DNA of 64,000 bases from assembly GCF_003171515.1 (NCBI RefSeq), contig NC_089396.1, positions 620,001 to 684,000 on the forward strand, in the 5' to 3' direction. Below are positions 19,063-27,628 of this stretch, piece by piece. Every line of letters begins with the position of its first letter. Positions within the stretch are counted from its first letter, which is position 1. The notes under the pieces were generated by a model. It worked only from the letters and a program-made list of their open reading frames with translations, made no database searches and was not told the DNA's origin. A program made the position numbers and the translations under genes. The stretch comes from Pyrenophora tritici-repentis. Taxonomy: Eukaryota > Ascomycota > Dothideomycetes > Pleosporales > Pleosporaceae.

Positions 19063-19224
19063 TAGACTCCGCAACAATCAATTCAATCCGGTCACTCTCC
19101 TAGACCCACTTACCTATCTAGGTAGGGCTTAAACTCCTATAGGTAACTACTAGGCTTAAAGCGGTAATCAATCAATCCAATCTGAACCTTCTAGGACCCA
19201 CTTAATTGATTGTTGCGGACTGTG
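19063..19224. mobile_element. MITE of the hAT 1 family (162 bp)
   Basis: Ends: tagactccgcaacaatcaatt on the left and the inverted aattgattgttgcgga on the right, with slightly degenerate outermost bases. The 8-bp duplication AGTATAGT is at 19055-19062 and 19225-19232. Internal AATC iterations are as in hAT 1. No coding capacity. It lies between the CYP51A promoter and the secreted-protein gene. Confidence 0.88.
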
Positions 19225-19363
19225 AGTATAGTTCAGTCCAACTTTTATATTCTCAACAACTAAGAACAATATCTGATAAGTGATGACAGCATCCATGTTG
19301 AATAGATGCGGGTCATAGGTTAAGAAAACAAGTGTTTGACGACTTTAATCCACGTTCCGTCAT

Positions 19364-19783
19364 CTATGCGGAGCCACACCTATCCAGGAAGCTCACGCTA
19401 ATTTCCACACCATTACAACCATTGCGACTCTGAACTGCCCAACCACCACATCCACCAGCAGTGGCACAGACGCGATCAATATTAACGCTGCAACCTGTAC
19501 GAATGCCGATGTTGATTATGCCGCCATTGGATCCAAAGGGAATCAGTTCTTGAAGATTTGTTTGAGCTCCATTGACCCTGTAGAAACTATCGAAAAGTTA
19601 GACTTGGTTTAAATCGGAGAGAAATATTTTCTGAACATACCCCTTGAGACAGCAAGACTCTTGGCCTGTAGGCGCGCAGGCCCTCTTTGTAATTTGTTTG
19701 TCCTCAACTGCTTGTTCCGCGGGTGCAGCCAAAGTCTGAGAGAGACTGGAAAGTAGGATGGCGAATTGATAGTAGAACTGCAT
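19364..19783 (-). CDS. Small cysteine-rich secreted protein, candidate effector (two exons)
   Basis: Exons 19641-19783 and 19364-19577; the 63-bp intron (19578-19640) has GTATGT and CTACAG ends. The product is 118 residues. A signal peptide occupies about residues 1-19 (hydrophobic core, cleavage likely at TLA-AP). A short acidic propeptide ends in a Kex2-type Lys-Arg (ITKR), after which the mature chain starts ACAPTG. The mature part has eight cysteines in the pattern C-CC-C-C-C-C-C, so four disulphides are possible. The spacing does not fit the hydrophobin rule (no second CC). No family was recognised. Size, Cys content and transposon-rich surroundings fit a candidate apoplastic effector; that role is inference. 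Confidence 0.8.
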
Positions 19784-21550
19784 GATTGCTTTGGATTGAG
19801 TTTGATGTTGCTTGTGTTGAATGGAGATGTTGATGTTGATGGATTTGATACAACTCGATTATGGAGTTTGGTGATGTACTTATACTTCTCTGCCTGCCTC
19901 CTGAATTGGTTTACATGGTCATTTGCAATAGCAATACTGGACGAATTGAATCCGGAATCCTACGGACTGCTTATTTGCTTCCAAGACGCTTCCATACTGA
20001 ACACTGTTGTCTCTGATAGGGTGAATAGACATTGAGTTTCGAAAAACGATAGGCCTGGGTTTATGTTCTAGAGTTTCTAACCACGACAGTCAAGTCATGA
20101 CGTGTTATAGTCTGCGTGGTCTTACTCTGAGAAAGTTACTTTGCTCCAGATGCTTGAACATGCCGTGTCCGGCATCTTACATTATCAGCAGCGCAACGTG
20201 CGCATGGGAAGTTCACATGACGGATTTGAACGGTGTCGGCAATAGTGGAGTATGATTGGCGGGATAGTACACGAAAATGGTAAGACGCGAGAGCAGTGAT
20301 CCGTACGGAGAATTCATTGGGGCGGTAAGATCAGTCTGCATGAGATCCGTGAATGAAACGGATACGAGCATAAGCTCGTACTCAGGCAATGGCCTTCCCG
20401 GTCGGGTCCGGAAGGAGCGGTTGGCAACATAATCTAACGTCGACCTTGTCTTCGCCCACCTTGTATCGTTCCACAGCTGTGCACAACGTTTAGTAAGGTT
20501 GGTAATGTTACGAGGGTCTATTCTAGTCGTGACTTTCAATACGGATGCGACCCGAGCTCGTATTTAGATAACGGCCGTCAGGGTCCAGGCTTTGGAAGCA
20601 GCGCTTGGCAACGCAACGTCCTCGTCTTTGCTTATCTACATCACACCCGGATGAACGCGTCCAACGTCGCGGCTAGTCATTGCAGCACCTGTCTTCCGGC
20701 TCCGGCCACAACTCTGCGAAGCGGGGTACGCACGTCTAGAACAATCGTCTACGACTACCTGCGTGGACGTGTACGAAACGTGACTTCCTGAGCTCAGGTC
20801 CTCTCCTGTATCCGGCGGTGCCTGTGGTGGCCAGTGTTCTTCACAAGAGCGCGATATGCTACAGTCAACGAAGTGCCGTAGTACACGAACGAGGGACCGC
20901 CATGTATCTTTCAAGACCGTTCCGTGTCGACGCTCTTCTAACCATTTGCCCAGCGCAAATACAATCCCTGAGCCATGTAGGACTGCTAGGCAACCGTGCA
21001 GATGGAGAGACTACAACCTGGCTGGTCATTCAGAAATAGCATGGGACAGGCTCTCCTTGCTGATAGCGCAGCAGTCAAGGCAACTGACGGAAAGCGCAGA
21101 GAAAACGGACGAAAGTTAGTCGTCATGAATACATGTCCTAATTTTTCCGCCAAACGGTCGGCACAGCAGACCGAGCTACTTTAGTGAGCATTGTAGAGTA
21201 AGTAAAGGTACACGTACAGGCCATATCCTTTCACCTGCAAGGGGGCCTTGGAATGTAAGTTCGACTGAGAGCCTGTCTAGATCCCATCATAATGGGGAAG
21301 AGAGATATGATGTTGTGGACGGCCTACTTCTGAGTCTCCCCAAATCTTTCGCCGCTACAAGTCAATTTTTCCTGTATCATTGTATTGCACTGGTCGAACT
21401 CGGCTATCGTTCTCACTTCCAGCCACCAGGGGAATGACTCGACTTACCATGGCAATCGTCCTGAATGTCGGTAATATATGCCATCCTCCACATGTTGATC
21501 GGCGTCGCTTTCGGAAATCACTAAATATTAAATCTCGTATTCGCGGAATG
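19784..21550. other. Gene-poor spacer left of the copia element
   Basis: 1.8 kb without a convincing gene. Open frames up to 108 codons exist but lack recognisable motifs. A short, imperfectly repeated motif (gggtccggaaggagcggttggcaac-like, cut here) occurs near 20403 and 20580. It ends at the copia target duplication AGGTT (21551-21555). Confidence 0.4.
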
Positions 21551-21555
21551 AGGTT

Positions 21556-21711
21556 TGTAACGGTTTGGGTCCTGCCAAGACATATTCTGGTACAAGTTGG
21601 GTACTACTCTCGCTACCACACTTCGTACATCCCACATTCATATATATAGCTGCCCACCTTCGTAGCTACACCAACAATGCAACCCCACTCTTCCTCAATC
21701 CTACCGTTACA
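21556..21711 (+). repeat. 5' LTR of the copia element
   Basis: Direct repeat of 26712-26867 with TG...CA ends and terminal 8-bp inverted repeat TGTAACGG/CCGTTACA. A TATA-like run (catatatata) near 21640 probably drives element transcription. Confidence 0.95.
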
Positions 21712-21835
21712 GTTATGAGCCCGGCTTGCCGTTAATCGACTGCATTCACATCCCGCTTTAGTTAAGACTTACTGTTATAATCGGTCTAACAGTAGACGTC
21801 TATCTTAACGACAGCAGTTATCATCAGCTATCACC

Positions 21836-24800
21836 ATGGCTACAATGAATAGTGATCTTCTGATTACGAAGACGACGGTGATTCTCGATCAACCGTCAGA
21901 TTGGCAGAAGTGGATCTTCCTGCGCAAAGATAGCGCGCAGCGGAACGATCTATGGGCGTACGTTAACCCTAACGTTGCGCTAGAAACGGTACTTAAGCTC
22001 GAAGATGAGAAGCCCGCAAAGAAGGAAGCAGGTGCTTTCTACGGACGGGAGCGACAGGTCGGCATAGTTTACGACCTCGAGCATCTCGATGAGCACGAAT
22101 ACCGGAAGTACTCAGCTTGGTACACTAGTTACCAGAAGGAACTAACAAAGTTCGAAAAGAAAGAACTTGCTTTAAGGCAGTTCAACAGCGAGATCGCGAC
22201 AACGATCTCAGAGCGTCGGCTACATTGGATCATGAATCTAGATACGCCGCACGCACGATTGAGGAAACTAAAGAACCAGCTCTGTCCATCGACAGCAGAG
22301 CGAGAGACTCAGCTACTCTCGCAATATATAGCGCTTCGCAAGATGCCAAAGCGCGCTAATATCGAATCCTGGCTCGACAGCTGGGAGGAGCTCCTTGAGC
22401 TCATGGCCGCGGCTGAGATGGCAGAAGTGAAGGGTACAAGGGCACAGCGGGACTTTCTCGACTCAGTACAATCGACTGATGATTCATGGGCTACATCACA
22501 AAGGATTAGCATGATCACAAAGCAAGAGGAAGGAGAGTCCTTCTTACCAGCAGTTGATCTTGTGGGGCGATTTCGACTGTACTATCGTCAAATGAAACCA
22601 GTGGCTTCAACGCTAGGAACCTTTGCGGCGTTAGGCGACCCACAGGAAGTATCCCAACAATCTCAGATATCCCAGGATACTGATAAGTTTCGAAAGATTA
22701 ACTGCCTGTGTGGAGAGAAGCATCGCTTTATTGATTGTCCGTACGTCAACTCAGCAAAGCGTAGCTCTGGATGGAAGGCGGATTTAGATATGAAGAAGAA
22801 ATTCGATACCATCCGAAGCAGAGGCGAAGGCAGCAGAATCTCAGCCGTTTTGAGATCAGTAGAAGCAAAGCTCGCTAAGCAAGGTCAGCAGAGTAAGCCT
22901 CAGTCAGCTGCCTTTGACGATGGAAGCACGAAGAGTGGTCGGAGCTCAAATGCATGTCTCCAAGTAGAGGCTACTCAGCAGCCTTCATCGCTACTAACGC
23001 GATGGATACTCGACCCAGGATCGAACCTACACGTGTCTAATCATCGAAATTCGACTTGGCGCAAGCTTGCAGATGCCAACGCCCATGATGAGATCTTGGC
23101 TGGAGGTCAGCGTATTCCGATCAAGGAATGGGGTGAGGTTAAGATCATGATTAACACGCCGCACGGAACATCTCCAATTAAGCTTACTTGGGTAGCGTAT
23201 ATCCCGAGCTTCTTTACCTCTCTTGTCGCTCTCTCACGATGCCGTACGATGGGAATTGAGTTCGACTCAGGTCGAGACTGCCTATACCAGAAGTCGCCAA
23301 AGAACGTCGTGTGTAAGCTTAGTCCCGAAGGAGGGCATTGGCTGATGGATTCGGACGAAAATGAGAGACCGCGTGTAGAAGACCTGCGGTCTACGGCTGT
23401 AGCAGAGTCTACTAGTGTAGCAAAGTCTGTTAATGCAGCAGAAAAGAGAAGGATTCAAGCGGTGAAACCATCATACGCTGATCGACGACCGCTTGAGCTA
23501 ACGGCGGAGGAAGCCCATGAGATTTGGGGCCACCCGAGCGCTAAGGTTATCTCAAAGCTCGAGCAGGGTGTCGATGGTGTAAAGATTAAAGAAGGCACAA
23601 TAGCGCCAACTTGGGAGACCTGTACGACATGTATTGAAGCAAAGCTTCATAAGTTTAAGAGCAGAAGGCCTCCGCGAGAACCAGCCACCCGACCATTCGA
23701 AAGATTGGCTATCGATCTTGTACAGCTGCGTAAGACAGGCGAGCGCTGCTATAACGGTGACGTTTGGCTATTACATGCGGTGTGCCAGAATTGCAAGCTC
23801 CACCTAGCCGCATGCCTACCAAACAAGTCAGCACCAATGCTCTTAACGACAATCGAACGCTTGCTAGCACGAATTGAGACTCAATATGGTGTCAAGGTCC
23901 GCGCAATAAAGATCGACGGCGAGCGAGGATACAGCTTGCTACACCAGCTCTTTCTTGACCGAGGTATTGAGATTGAAACAAGAGCTCCGTACACGGAGGA
24001 GCAGAACGGCCTCATCGAGCGCGCTGGCTCGACAATAATCGCCCGAGCTCGCGCAATCCGAATTGGATCCGGTCTGCCCAAGGAGCTGGCCAACGAGTGC
24101 GCCATGACCGCAGTATATCTGCTCAATCGAACACCAGTCGAGTCTCTTAGCTGGAAGACGCCTTACGAAGTCGCAGGTGGACACAAGCCTTCGATGGCTC
24201 ACCTAAGCAAGATAGGCGCACAGGCGTACTACCTCAACAACAAGCTGAAGCGTGGTGACAAGATGGAGTCTCGAGCGCTCATTGGTCATTTGGTTGGATA
24301 CGATTCCACCAACATTTTTAGGATATGGCTCCCAGAGTCACACACTGTTATCCGCACCCGAGACGTCGTGTTTCGTTCGAATACGAGATACGACGGCAGC
24401 ACAGTCTACGCAGATTTGAGGGTGGCACGTACAGTAAAGACAGTACTTGATATTGCCGACTACGAAGGCGAGGTAGAGGAACTAGAGATTAGCGAGCTTC
24501 TAGAGCTCGCTGCTCCGCTTGATTCGCAGGGCACTAAGATGCTAGAAGAGGATGAAGCACATGATCAGTTGATAGAAGAGCTATTACAGCAGTCAGCAAA
24601 AGGGGAACAGAGCAAACCAGTGAGATCGATTGACCTGGGAGGATCACTAGTCTCGCCTAATACGATAGGAAGGAGAAGTAGGGACGCGAGTGTTGAAGAA
24701 GAGATCAGCTTGCCAAAGGGCTACGAGCCAGTGCAAGGGGATCAAGAGGCGCCGAATCGTCGCGAGAACAATGCGCCAAAGCGAACGGATCCTGCAATCA

Positions 24801-26632
24801 CTTCAGATAACATCGTTGCCGGTAAACGTACTAGAGGCAGCGCTCATGCGGCGTATCTCTCCACTTTCGCAGTAACGTATCTGTCGACCTTTGCCTCAGC
24901 AATCAATCCGGTTAAAGTACGAGAGCTTCACGAGCCTAAGAAGGTTCGCCTCCATAGAGATTATTTGCCACCTCCACCAAAGCGTTGGTCAGATCTCGAA
25001 AACCATCCATTTGGCAACCGCTTTAAGCTTGCAGCGCAAGCTGAGATCGACGATATAGTGAGAAAAGGCTGTTTTAAGCCAGAAGCTCAGGAAGAAGGCG
25101 TCGCCGAGGGTGAGATATTGCCTCTGATGTGGGTGTTTACCTACAAATTCGATGAAGACGGCTACCTCATGAAGTTCAAGGCGCGCCTAGTCGTAAGAGG
25201 AGACTTACAACAGATATACGAGGACACGTATGCGGCTACGCTAGCAGCTCGGATCTTCCGATTCCTTGTTGCTCTAATGGCTGCCTTTGGCCTAAAAGCC
25301 TTCCAGTATGATGTGCTGAATGCGTTTCTAAACGCAAAAGTCGACCGTAAGATCTACGTACAGACACCAGAGGGCTACATTGATCAGTTTGGTCCGCTAC
25401 TACGGTTGTGGCGAGCCTTGTATGGTCTAAAAGAGGCGCCGCTGTTATGGTACAACGATCTCTGCACTTCACTGCAGAAGATGGGACTTAAGCCAGTGCC
25501 AGGCATCCCATGTTTGTTTACAAACGAAAAGCTTATTGTCTTCTTCTACGTTGACGATATTGTGGTTCTGGTTCGACCAGAAGATCTCGCAGCTCATGAA
25601 GAGTTTGAGCGTGCACTTAAGGATCGATACGAGATACGTTGCTTAGGTAAGCTTAGCTGGTTCCTAGGCATCCGCGTTGTACGCGATGAAGAGCAAGGGA
25701 AAGTTTGGCTATTACAGGACTCGTTTATCGACAAGGTCGCTGCCAACTTCAAACTGCAGAAGAAATCCGGACGATACCCAGCAACTCCGCTGAATGAGGG
25801 GCTAGGCCCGAGTGATGAAGAACCGAACGCCGAGCGTACGAAGGAGTTTCAGAGTCTTACTGGCTCACTAGCATTTATCTCATGTATCACCAGACCAGAC
25901 GTTGCGAAAGCGCACTCAGTGCTAGCACAGCATCTTCAGAATCCAAGCCAGAAGCACCTCGCTGCCGCAAAGCACGTTTGGGAGTACCTGATTGGTACTC
26001 AGTACTACGCTATCTGCGCTACAGCACTTCGAACCGAGATTGCGTCGTATATCACAGAGGGTGAAGCAAATGAGGCAGGAGTAGAACCGTTGTTCTTTGG
26101 TGCCTCTGATGCTGCCTTTGCTGACAATCTCGAGACGCGCAGAAGCTCGCATGGCTTTATATTCAAGCTATACGGGATGCCAATTGACTGGAAGGCTACA
26201 GTGCAACGCTCAGTCACAAAGTCAACTACCGAAGCAGAGCTGATGGCTCTATCTATTGCAGGGGCTGAGATGGAATGGTGGCAACGCGCATTTAAGAACG
26301 TTAAGTTTAAGCTCGAGTTTACGCCACAGCTCTTGTGTGATAACACAGCCACGGTTAGTATCGTTACTAAGAGAGAAGATCGGCTTCAGACAAAGCTTCG
26401 TCATGTGGATACTCATCAGTTGTGGCTCCGCCAGGAAGTCGAGCAGAAGCGAATACAGGTCAATTGGGTGCCTACAGATCAGATGCCCGCAGACGGTTTG
26501 ACCAAGGTACTACCTCGTCAAAAGCATGAGAGTTTTGTCAAGCAATTAGGACTTGAAGATGTCCGGAGTATCATTACTCCAAAAGAAAAAGAGGAAGCAG
26601 AGAAGGGAGTTCAGCTTTCAGCGTGGAACTAG
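21836..26632 (+). CDS. Copia Gag-Pol polyprotein, intact
   Basis: 1598 residues from ATG 21836 (caccATGgc). Order: Gag with a long helical N-terminal part; a compact nucleic-acid knuckle CLCGEKHRFIDC near residue 286 (non-canonical spacing); protease block WILDPGSNLHVSN near residue 390, where the usual D-S/T-G is D-P-G; integrase His/Cys finger (HEIWGHPS ... CTTC) near 560-600; and the integrase catalytic core with IDLVQ, IKIDGERGY and EEQNGLIERAG. A reverse transcriptase follows, with LYGLKEAP and the YVDDIVVLV active site near 1240. RNase H ends the protein, with GASDAAFADN, TEAELMAL and DNTATVSI. There is no stop or frameshift, so it is coding-competent by sequence. Confidence 0.95.
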   Translation: MATMNSDLLITKTTVILDQPSDWQKWIFLRKDSAQRNDLWAYVNPNVALETVLKLEDEKPAKKEAGAFYGRERQVGIVYDLEHLDEHEYRKYSAWYTSYQKELTKFEKKELALRQFNSEIATTISERRLHWIMNLDTPHARLRKLKNQLCPSTAERETQLLSQYIALRKMPKRANIESWLDSWEELLELMAAAEMAEVKGTRAQRDFLDSVQSTDDSWATSQRISMITKQEEGESFLPAVDLVGRFRLYYRQMKPVASTLGTFAALGDPQEVSQQSQISQDTDKFRKINCLCGEKHRFIDCPYVNSAKRSSGWKADLDMKKKFDTIRSRGEGSRISAVLRSVEAKLAKQGQQSKPQSAAFDDGSTKSGRSSNACLQVEATQQPSSLLTRWILDPGSNLHVSNHRNSTWRKLADANAHDEILAGGQRIPIKEWGEVKIMINTPHGTSPIKLTWVAYIPSFFTSLVALSRCRTMGIEFDSGRDCLYQKSPKNVVCKLSPEGGHWLMDSDENERPRVEDLRSTAVAESTSVAKSVNAAEKRRIQAVKPSYADRRPLELTAEEAHEIWGHPSAKVISKLEQGVDGVKIKEGTIAPTWETCTTCIEAKLHKFKSRRPPREPATRPFERLAIDLVQLRKTGERCYNGDVWLLHAVCQNCKLHLAACLPNKSAPMLLTTIERLLARIETQYGVKVRAIKIDGERGYSLLHQLFLDRGIEIETRAPYTEEQNGLIERAGSTIIARARAIRIGSGLPKELANECAMTAVYLLNRTPVESLSWKTPYEVAGGHKPSMAHLSKIGAQAYYLNNKLKRGDKMESRALIGHLVGYDSTNIFRIWLPESHTVIRTRDVVFRSNTRYDGSTVYADLRVARTVKTVLDIADYEGEVEELEISELLELAAPLDSQGTKMLEEDEAHDQLIEELLQQSAKGEQSKPVRSIDLGGSLVSPNTIGRRSRDASVEEEISLPKGYEPVQGDQEAPNRRENNAPKRTDPAITSDNIVAGKRTRGSAHAAYLSTFAVTYLSTFASAINPVKVRELHEPKKVRLHRDYLPPPPKRWSDLENHPFGNRFKLAAQAEIDDIVRKGCFKPEAQEEGVAEGEILPLMWVFTYKFDEDGYLMKFKARLVVRGDLQQIYEDTYAATLAARIFRFLVALMAAFGLKAFQYDVLNAFLNAKVDRKIYVQTPEGYIDQFGPLLRLWRALYGLKEAPLLWYNDLCTSLQKMGLKPVPGIPCLFTNEKLIVFFYVDDIVVLVRPEDLAAHEEFERALKDRYEIRCLGKLSWFLGIRVVRDEEQGKVWLLQDSFIDKVAANFKLQKKSGRYPATPLNEGLGPSDEEPNAERTKEFQSLTGSLAFISCITRPDVAKAHSVLAQHLQNPSQKHLAAAKHVWEYLIGTQYYAICATALRTEIASYITEGEANEAGVEPLFFGASDAAFADNLETRRSSHGFIFKLYGMPIDWKATVQRSVTKSTTEAELMALSIAGAEMEWWQRAFKNVKFKLEFTPQLLCDNTATVSIVTKREDRLQTKLRHVDTHQLWLRQEVEQKRIQVNWVPTDQMPADGLTKVLPRQKHESFVKQLGLEDVRSIITPKEKEEAEKGVQLSAWN

Positions 26633-26711
26633 AGTATTTTTTTTCATTTCCGTCATTTTCACATCTCTATTCATGGTCAGCTACTTGCTGAGAGCCGTAT
26701 CTGAGAGGGTG

Positions 26712-26867
26712 TGTAACGGTTTGGGTCCTGCCAAGACATATTCTGGTACAAGTTGGGTACTACTCTCGCTACCACACTTCGTACATCCCACATTCATATA
26801 TATAGCTGCCCACCTTCGTAGCTACACCAACAATGCAACCCCACTCTTCCTCAATCCTACCGTTACA
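26712..26867 (+). repeat. 3' LTR of the copia element
   Basis: Matches the 5' LTR with no difference seen by eye; followed by the target copy AGGTT. Confidence 0.95.
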
Positions 26868-26872
26868 AGGTT

Positions 26873-27205
26873 TCTTATCACCATAAGTGGAGCAGTCCGG
26901 GCAGAAAGGGTCGGCTTTTTCTGCCGACGTGGTTAAACGCTTACCGTCAGCACGAGCCGAACGATGCCATGAACCAGGGATTAACAGTACCCCTGCTTAC
27001 GGTTCGGCTCATGTTGCTGTTGCCGTTGCGAAGACGAAGTCACATTCACTCAACACTGCAATTCTTTCAAAGCACTCCAATTACTCCTTTTCAAAGACAT
27101 GTATTTACGCACCTGCTGTGCGACAGCAAGTTGTTATGGTCTAAGGCTTGCTATACAAATTTACAGATCAATTCAAGACCCCACTCCACCTATTAACACC
27201 CCATT
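26873..27205. other. Spacer right of the copia element
   Basis: About 330 bp. It contains a short hairpin (ggcagaaa...ttttctgcc, about 26899-26925) but no ORF with support. Confidence 0.4.
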
Positions 27206-27628
27206 CTAGTTGACCTTGGCCTGGGCAAGGCTGTCAATCTGCGCGGCACCGTCCTGGATTTTGCCATTGGCTGCCTGAAAGCGGCACAGAACGCCGGACC
27301 GCTCCGTGACGTTGTTGTCGCACACCAACTGGTTGTTTGCAACGCAGTTCAGAGCACCGTTGCCTAGGGGTGTGTCAGTTTTGTCTCGAGAACCGGTGGG
27401 ACTCTACTTACATTGAGCTGGGCCTCCAGGTACACACTTGCCAGCCGCTCCGTTGACTGTGCAGGCATCCTGCTTCAAAGATTGGTTGGGGATACAGCAA
27501 GCGCCGTTGGCTGCCTGGCGGTTCTCAAGCTCGCTGCGGGGAGTGTTGCGAACGCCTTCGACATCGGTAATGGCGGCAGAGGAGATGGCGACGAGGCCAA
27601 AGAGAACGGCGGTGATGGAGAACTGCAT
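27206..27628 (-). CDS. Small cysteine-rich secreted protein (two exons)
   Basis: Exons 27412-27628 and 27206-27363; the 48-bp intron (27364-27411) has GTAAGT and CCTAG ends, and splicing keeps the frame. The product is 124 residues. A signal peptide occupies about residues 1-18 (MQFSITAVLFGLVAISSA), a short pro-region ends ELENR, and a mature part follows with eight cysteines (CC-C-C-C-C-C-C) and one likely N-glycosylation site (NNVT). The C-terminal ~25 residues lack Cys and look helical. No known family was recognised, and it is not obviously homologous to the protein at 19364-19783. A pyrimidine-rich leader lies upstream of the ATG. Candidate effector or cell-wall protein; function unknown. 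Confidence 0.8.

Larger units (their letters stand above)
21556..26867 (+). mobile_element. Intact Ty1/copia LTR retrotransposon (5312 bp)
   Basis: The 156-bp LTRs (21556-21711 and 26712-26867) begin TGTAACGG, end CCGTTACA and appear identical base for base. The 5-bp duplication AGGTT is at 21551-21555 and 26868-26872. The primer-binding site directly after the 5' LTR contains TTATGAGCCC, the complement of the initiator-tRNA-Met anticodon arm; this implies priming from a half-tRNA, as in Drosophila copia. A short purine run (gagaggg) precedes the 3' LTR. One uninterrupted Gag-Pol ORF fills the interior. Identical LTRs and an open ORF indicate a recent insertion. Confidence 0.96.

Noticed and set aside
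19364..19783. Hydrophobin
   Set aside because: Eight cysteines are present but the order lacks the second adjacent pair required by the hydrophobin pattern.
20213..20539. 108-codon minus-strand ORF in the spacer before copia
   Set aside because: No homologous motif, signal peptide or promoter was seen; length is within chance for this base composition.
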